From: Pelargonium nanum
Lineage: Eukaryota; Streptophyta; Magnoliopsida; Geraniales; Geraniaceae
Assembly: GCA_036897485.1 (NCBI GenBank)
Contig: JAYMTF010001175.1
Location: 1 to 25,628, forward strand
Direction of reading: 5' to 3'
DNA: 25,628 bases
The notes beneath the pieces are model-generated. The model worked only from the letters and a program-made list of their open reading frames with translations, was not told the DNA's origin and ran no database searches. Shown here piece by piece: positions 20,547 through 25,628 of the stretch. How positions within the stretch are numbered: position 1 is the first letter of the stretch; every line of letters starts with the position of its first letter. The translations under genes and the position numbers were made by a program.

Positions 20547-21784
20547 TGCACGGGATGACATGGGCATCTATATTAAATTTACTTAATTGATAAAAAAATA
20601 TATATGCAAATTCAAACTTGCGGATTTTTTTAATTGAATATCTTAATTTTAATGAAACAAAATTTTGAAAACAATGAAGTGATGATTTAATACTCGTTAT
20701 AAATTTATTATTATAATATTTTTATAGTAAAAATGATAACTCAATATATCAATATAGGTGATATATATTTATGAAGATTTTGTATATAATTTTGTATTTC
20801 CTTTGGAATTGATGAACTTCATACAATATTATGGATACACAATCAACAATTATGAAAGCAAAAACTAATACAACAAATATTAAAAAAATACATATATAAA
20901 AATTGAGATAATAATGATACAATGTAAGAAGTATGGTTGCTCTTCTTCTTTTTTGTCTTTTATTTGTTTTAAGATGGTGCAAAAAAAAAAATCTTTATTT
21001 TTGCATCAACTACATGTTTATATACTGCAAGAAGAGAAAAACATCACAAAAAATTGTTAACACATTAAAAAAAACTACATATGAATCATAATAAAAAGAT
21101 TTGATTCATACCGTTTCGTCTTAATCGAACCTATTAAGTTTTGGATTCGCTATTTAAGCAAAGCCATGTATTTCTCCGCAAAAAGAGAACCTATTATTGT
21201 TGCATCAAACATATGTTTATATTCTACAAAAAGAGAAAAAAAATTGTTAATGCATGTTAAAAAAACTACATATTAACGACAATTAAAACAAAAACTTGAA
21301 CCGTATTATTATTGTCTTGATTGAACCTATGAAGTTTTGGTGTTGCTCTTTAGGGCAAAAGAACGAATTTGTCTGCAAAAAGAGAAAAAGAAAAACAATT
21401 GAGTAAATAAAATCATTTATCATTCACATATATTATTACAAAAATTATTTATCAATGATTGTGCACCGTGATGATTAAACGAATCGACTCTAGTTTAACT
21501 CTCTTATTTATATATGTCAATTAGGGTTTTTGAATCTGCTTAACTTGTCACAATCAATTAACTTGTAATTGAAGTATAATTATTTACTTTATTTTTTAAA
21601 AATAATTATTTACTTTCCTATTGATAATTATTTATATTTTCTTGATTTTTTTATTTTTATTCCACAATGGGGTAGTTTCATAATGAAACAAAAATTTGTG
21701 GCGAAATTAAAATATTGATGACATGGCGCTCTAATATGCATTATAAACTCCTTTCTTTTATCCTGCTTTTATAGTATGTATAGA
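20527..21784 (-). mobile_element. Non-autonomous Helitron, both ends recognisable (1258 bp)
   Basis: On the - strand it starts after A with TCTATACATACTATAAA (from 21784), close to the TCTATACTATTAAA start of Arabidopsis ATREP-type Helitrons. It ends CCCGTGCAACGCACAGGG, a near-perfect hairpin with one bulge, then TATAGACTAG followed by T. The CTAG end, the hairpin a few bases upstream and the insertion between A and T are the three Helitron hallmarks. No Rep or helicase coding remains, so it would depend on an autonomous relative. The clean ends suggest moderate age. Confidence 0.88.
21001..21395. repeat. ~199-bp tandem duplication inside the Helitron
   Basis: Copy 1 is 21001-21199 and copy 2 about 21200-21395. 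Shared blocks are TTGCATCAA, ATGTTTATAT, AGAGAAAA, AAATTGTTAA, AAAAAAACTACATAT, a GT(C)TTGAT/TTAATCGAACCTAT step, AAGTTTTGG and TCTGCAAAAAGAGA. The copies differ at perhaps one base in five, so the duplication is older than the flank duplication at the 3' end. Confidence 0.78.
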
Positions 21785-21789
21785 TTGTG

Positions 21790-23090
21790 GTCTAATAGAT
21801 TATGAAAAAACCTTAAATGTAGGGTTTCTTTTGCTTTTCATAGGCAATTTATAGAACATGTTTAAGCATTGTAGGTAACAGAAATGATTTAGCATCAATT
21901 AATCATAAACATGTATCTTTTAAGTAACTCAGGCCAAGTAGAGTGTTCTATTTATCAGAGTAATGTTTTGAAGTCATTCATCTGTCTACTATTAATTGAT
22001 TAACCTCTAAAAATGTAATAACAATATACATTCACAATTGTTTTACAAATGTCACTATAGCATGAACTCACTCATTCACGTAAGTTTACTATTATATTAA
22101 AATGCACAACATTTAATGTAAATAACTACCACATCATATCATTATTTAACAACGATGACATAAGTAACTGCATTATGATGATACATAAACATTAGAGTTA
22201 GAATTTGCAACAAGATTTATGGGGTGGAATTGGGATTGGGAAGGCACAATTAATTAATCTTGGTCAACACTAATATAATAAAAGCCGGAATCTTGCACCC
22301 TTTGTTTCTTTGAGGCACGCCGTGATCGTCGCATGCACATGCACCTCCATTTTCTTCTCCTTTAACTTCCCCAACTACCCTAATAGTATTAACAAACAAG
22401 CTAGTAGCTACTCCTACCTATAAACAAAAAGTAGGATTTTATTAATTAATCACTGACCCTACTTAATTTGGATCTTTTCAAACCAATTGAGAGATGGAAA
22501 AAGATCATTTCAATATTGAATTAGTCTTGAAAGTGTATGTATGTGTTTGTGCTTATAATATTTGAGCCATATTTTTTCAAACGAGGATCTAAAAAGAGCA
22601 GACAAGTAAAAGCCTAAAAGAGTGAAAGAGAAGAAAAGTGGGTCAAAAGAGTAGTAGTTATCTTACTGTAGTGTCCCAAACCCTGAGGTCATATATAATT
22701 ACTGTACATGTTTTTCTTGGTAGTTGTGGTTGTTTTATTTTTACAGTATTTGTTTTGTTATTTGTTAAAGACACAATATGGTCCTGTGAAAGGAACTAGA
22801 CGTACACATATATTAATGAGCCTCAAGATTCAAGAAATGGTCCAAAACAGAGAAAGAAACATGGATTTTATCGGTGGGTCGGTTCTGGCTCCATCTGCAT
22901 GCATACCAAAATGGGTCCAGACCAATATTTCTCAGAGCTTCTAGTTCTGCATACAGAGAGTGTAGCAAATCAAGTAAAAGTTGGCAACCATAGTTGCCTC
23001 TGGTTATCTTGAAAGACTACACAAACAGTATGAGTAGTAAGTGAGTTGTGGTCAAAATTATCTTGAAAGACTTGAAGCTTAAGTGGAATG
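21790..23090. other. Intergenic spacer
   Basis: No supported gene. An open frame at 22708-22944 is Val/Leu/Phe-rich at the start and has no recognisable motif. The segment 22270-22380 is somewhat more GC-rich but has no readable feature. Confidence 0.4.
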
Positions 23091-23091
23091 A

Positions 23092-23340
23092 TCAAACAAA
23101 GTACATTGGATTTAATTGACAAAGACAAATTAGACTTGGGATTGGAGGATCACTAACCAACCACAATTGAATTGAATTGAATTGGTAATATGAGTCTTTG
23201 TAGACAAGATCCCTATCCTTTTCAAATGATTTAATTACATTTCTAGCACACTTGAAAGGAACAGCCTTCCCCAAATGAGTCACACACAGTAACCATTTGG
23301 TTTTGGATTTATCAGGCAACATCACAGCAACACCACTCAT
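23092..23340 (-). CDS. Hypothetical small ORF, 82 aa (uncertain)
   Basis: On the - strand MSGVAVMLPDKSKTKWLLCV is followed by THLGKAVPFKCARNVIKSFE, with balanced composition and ordinary codons up to about residue 45. The second half (YQFNSIQLWLV and on) is looser and may be read-through into an intron. It could be an orphan gene, a first exon of an unrecognised gene, or chance. No TATA box is clear. The start is preceded by three CTATGT-type hexamers (23341-23358). I cannot name a family. Confidence 0.25.
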   Translation of the reverse strand: MSGVAVMLPDKSKTKWLLCVTHLGKAVPFKCARNVIKSFEKDRDLVYKDSYYQFNSIQLWLVSDPPIPSLICLCQLNPMYFV

Positions 23341-23344
23341 GTCT

Positions 23345-24840
23345 ATGTCTATGTCTATTGCCTAATCTATTAATTATTCCTGCTCCTTCTTAGGTAACAA
23401 ATGCCGGGTTTTCATGCAACACAACACTACATATGAAAATGACACACACACACACACAGGCTTTGAAATTTCCTACAAGTTTTGTGTCCAAGCAATTCTC
23501 CATCGTTTGCTTAAAGTATCAGCATCAACATCAAGATTATGATGTCTATAGATTAAGCAATCACTATATAGGCTCCTCACTTCTACTACCTACCTACCTA
23601 CACCATTGGGAATGGCTGATTTGCAGCATGGAAGTTAGGATTTGGAGTACTTTCAATTTAAAACCAGAAAGTTCTGATTCATTGCTCGAGATATTATTCT
23701 GTTTCCTACACAAATCACTTTTCCATGCCCTGCAATCAGGAAATCTAATCAATACAATACTGTAATAACATAACGGAACTTGATATTACTGTAACTGTTT
23801 TGGTCATAATGCTATTAGTCAATAATTCGAGGCAAGAAAGCTATATCTGGCAATCATAATCGTGTTACTCTCTAAGCATTTCCAATCAAAACCAAGTCCT
23901 AGAAAAACCCAAAGGATACTGACAGATAATAGTAGATAGCAATCAATAATGAGCTTATAAACTATTTAATCGCAGTCTTCTATTCCAAGCAAACAAACAA
24001 TGTTCCCTTCTTCACGTCTAATAAATAAAAGTAAATCAATCAATAAAAGAGGGGAGAAGAAAGACAAATCATCTTGCCTGCTGCACTATTTCAGCTACGA
24101 GCCTAGACCAGAGCGTATGATAATCATCCAAGAACTAATGTGCCTACAGGAAGTCTACATCAAAAAATTTTAAGTGCACGATCATTTAATAGCAACTGGC
24201 TTATGTATAAAATATAACTGTGCACATGCTTCTAGCTGATATGAAATTCACTCAATTCAATAGGCAATTATACAGAAACTGTGCTACGTGCTCGTGCTCT
24301 TTAAGAGTATTATATATATATATAATTGCATCTATGCACAACAAGGAAAAAATTTAGTGCAGTATGCTATCTAGCTCAATGGGGATCCATTAATAAGTTC
24401 TTAAAAAGAAATGTGAAGTTCCTTTGTAGAGAACTGAAGAAACAAAAGTTGCCGCGGAAAAAACTCATCTCGGATGAGAAAATTAATTCTTCGTTTAACA
24501 TTATGTATTAATGAATAAAGTACAAGCTTCATCAATAACAAAAAACATAGCATAAGCTATTATTTTATAACTTAGTAACAATGTAATAACTGGCCTGAGG
24601 TGCCAAAAAGGGAAAAAGATCACAGCCGGTTTCAATTTAGATTGCTATTAATTAGAAAGGTATTACAGAAATTAGAACTACAGCTACATATTGTACAAGA
24701 AAAATTACAGAAACTTCCTTCCTACATATGAATTTCCAATCTGCTACAGACTACCTGTTGTGACAAAAAAAAATGTATATTCAAACTTTGTAAGAGGTAC
24801 TTATAAAAAGAAATGGCAAAACAACATAAGTTAACCAGTT
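23345..24840. other. Intergenic or UTR-like spacer
   Basis: AT-rich with an (AC)n run (23442-23458) and a (TA)n run (24309-24324). On the - strand, TTTTTTTTGTCACAACAG before 24759 looks like a 3' splice acceptor. Parts of this region could therefore belong to a non-coding or UTR transcript running leftward. No coding exon is supported. Confidence 0.35.
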
Positions 24841-24844
24841 ATTA

Positions 24845-24929
24845 GGTAGTGCAAGCATATGGCAAGCCATGTGCCGCTGCCTGGAACTACATCAACAGCT
24901 GAAGCCTGAGAGCGGCTTCTCAGGCAGCT
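24845..24929. other. Compact two-hairpin structure (unknown; possible structured RNA)
   Basis: Hairpin 1: GGTAGTG (24845-24851) pairs with CGCTGCC (24875-24881) using G-T wobbles. After a CAA bulge, GCATATGGC (24855-24863) pairs with GCCATGTGC (24866-24874). Hairpin 2: AGCT pairs with AGCT, and after a GAA bulge GCCTGAGA (24904-24911) pairs with TCTCAGGC (24918-24925) around a GCGGCT loop. Both have a three-base bulge on the 5' side. The hinge contains ACATCA, matching the H-box pattern ANANNA. An ACA follows 13 bases after hairpin 2. Hairpins are short for a plant H/ACA snoRNA. The block is more GC-rich than its surroundings. Identity unknown. Confidence 0.4.
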
Positions 24930-25162
24930 TAACCAGTAACCACATTAACTACCTATTCACAACCCTACAGATTCATTATTATATAATTTCTATAATTGAA
25001 ATGATAGAACATAAAATTTTCATTTAGAATTTACAAAACAAACAAAAATAATAATAACTTTCAAATTTAAATTAAGTCAAGGATGATTCCTGAAACTTTA
25101 CAAAAGTTTACAAGCCATTGCACCTAAGACTTAAAATCTACTCCTAGTAAAGTTAAGCTTGC

Positions 25163-25390
25163 AGAACAACAGCAACCACCTAAGGTTGCATTTGAATTCT
25201 TGGATTTGATGAAATTCAAGATTTGAAATGTTGTATTTTTAATCCAAATATAATGTTTAGGAAACCATAGAATTTCAAATGACAAAGATTTATCATTTGA
25301 AATTCCATGTTGTAGGCATGTTTTGAATCCTATTCCTATTAACATTGGATTTGACTCAAATCTAGGATTTCAACTCAAATCCAAATGGAG
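25163..25390. mobile_element. Possible MITE with palindromic core
   Basis: Rich in GGATTTGA, ATTTGAAAT and CAAATCC words in both orientations. Outer ends are weakly inverted: GTTGCATTTGAATT on the left versus CAACACTCCATTTGGATT as reverse complement of the right. A perfect 12-bp foldback AATTTCAAATGA/TCATTTGAAATT lies at 25271-25282 and 25293-25304. No clean target duplication was found, so the call is tentative. Confidence 0.35.
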
Positions 25391-25628
25391 TGTTGAAGTG
25401 GGTGATAAAGTCTCACATTGGATAAATATAAAGTGAGTGAGATACATATAATGGAGGAAATCAAATCTTACTGGTAAGATTGACCTTTAGTAGTAGAAGG
25501 CCAAGTCATTATGTGTAGCCTAATATTAAAATTTAGCATGGTATTAAAACTGGTTTTGATCCAGGCATGAGACAAATAGTGTTGCCTCCCCTTGTGGTCT
25601 CCGGCCACTTGCAGAAAGACATGCCTAC
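25391..25628 (+). mobile_element. LTR-retrotransposon remnant at window edge (TRIM/Copia-like)
   Basis: TGTTGAAGTGGG followed by AAGTCTCACATTGGATAAAT is the typical opening of plant TRIM/Copia-type LTRs. At 25539-25550 TGGTATTAAAAC resembles the initiator-methionine tRNA primer site that follows such LTRs. No coding domain is in view. It looks like a broken, old copy that runs past the window edge. Confidence 0.45.

Noticed and set aside
22708-22944. 78-codon + strand frame
   Set aside because: Hydrophobic T-rich start followed by unrelated sequence; no family resemblance.
24326-24511. 61-codon Lys-rich + strand frame
   Set aside because: Short, no recognisable domain, AT-rich codons and no promoter.
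1-25628. CRISPR arrays, operons, phage or other prokaryotic systems
   Set aside because: Introns, plant gene families and plant transposons show this is nuclear plant DNA. Repeats present are tandem or inverted, not spacer-separated arrays.

Overview
This is a window of eudicot plant nuclear DNA. The genes have short GT-AG introns and plant-only families, the intergenic DNA is AT-rich, and there are many plant-type transposon remnants. Protein flavour loosely suggests an asterid, perhaps Lamiales, but the sequence does not settle this. Four genes are supported. (1) The last four exons of a MAP65/PRC1/ASE1 microtubule-bundling protein, + strand, 1-2301. (2) A complete LIP5/VTA1 homologue, six coding exons, + strand, 4334-8951, 430 aa. 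It is the activator of the ESCRT-disassembling ATPase SKD1/VPS4. (3) An intronless plant gene of unknown function, + strand, 10642-11103, 153 aa, with an N-terminal lipid-anchor signature. (4) A complete SABATH methyltransferase of the indole-3-acetate O-methyltransferase (IAMT1) type, four exons, - strand, 12942-16140, 388 aa. The exons of genes 1, 2 and 4 were joined by hand. All junctions keep frame and use GT-AG borders.

Layout: 1-2700 is the 3' half of the MAP65 gene, with two small MITEs in its introns. One is hAT-like with 12-bp perfect ends and the other is Stowaway-like. 2700-4330 is a repeat-rich spacer with a decayed LTR fragment and a tRNA-derived SINE on the - strand. 4334-8951 is LIP5. 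8952-10641 is a spacer with one diverged tandem duplication. 10642-11103 is the lipid-anchored protein gene, followed at once by a 21-bp perfect foldback. 11104-12941 holds a LINE-type RNase H fossil on the - strand and little else. 12942-16230 is IAMT1 with its TATA box. 16230-25628 has no convincing large gene. It holds CACTA-like termini, a CTACAA-rich block, a complex tandem repeat, a short Helitron with both termini recognisable (20527-21784, - strand), one orphan small ORF, a compact two-hairpin structure, a palindromic MITE-like stretch, and an LTR remnant at the right edge.

The four genes do not form a pathway: cytoskeleton, endosomal sorting, unknown, and auxin methylation. This is ordinary eukaryotic gene order. 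The most notable structures are the Helitron, whose 3' terminus and flank are tandemly duplicated, the two-hairpin element near 24.9 kb, and the foldback behind gene 3. I saw no evidence of a novel multi-gene system.
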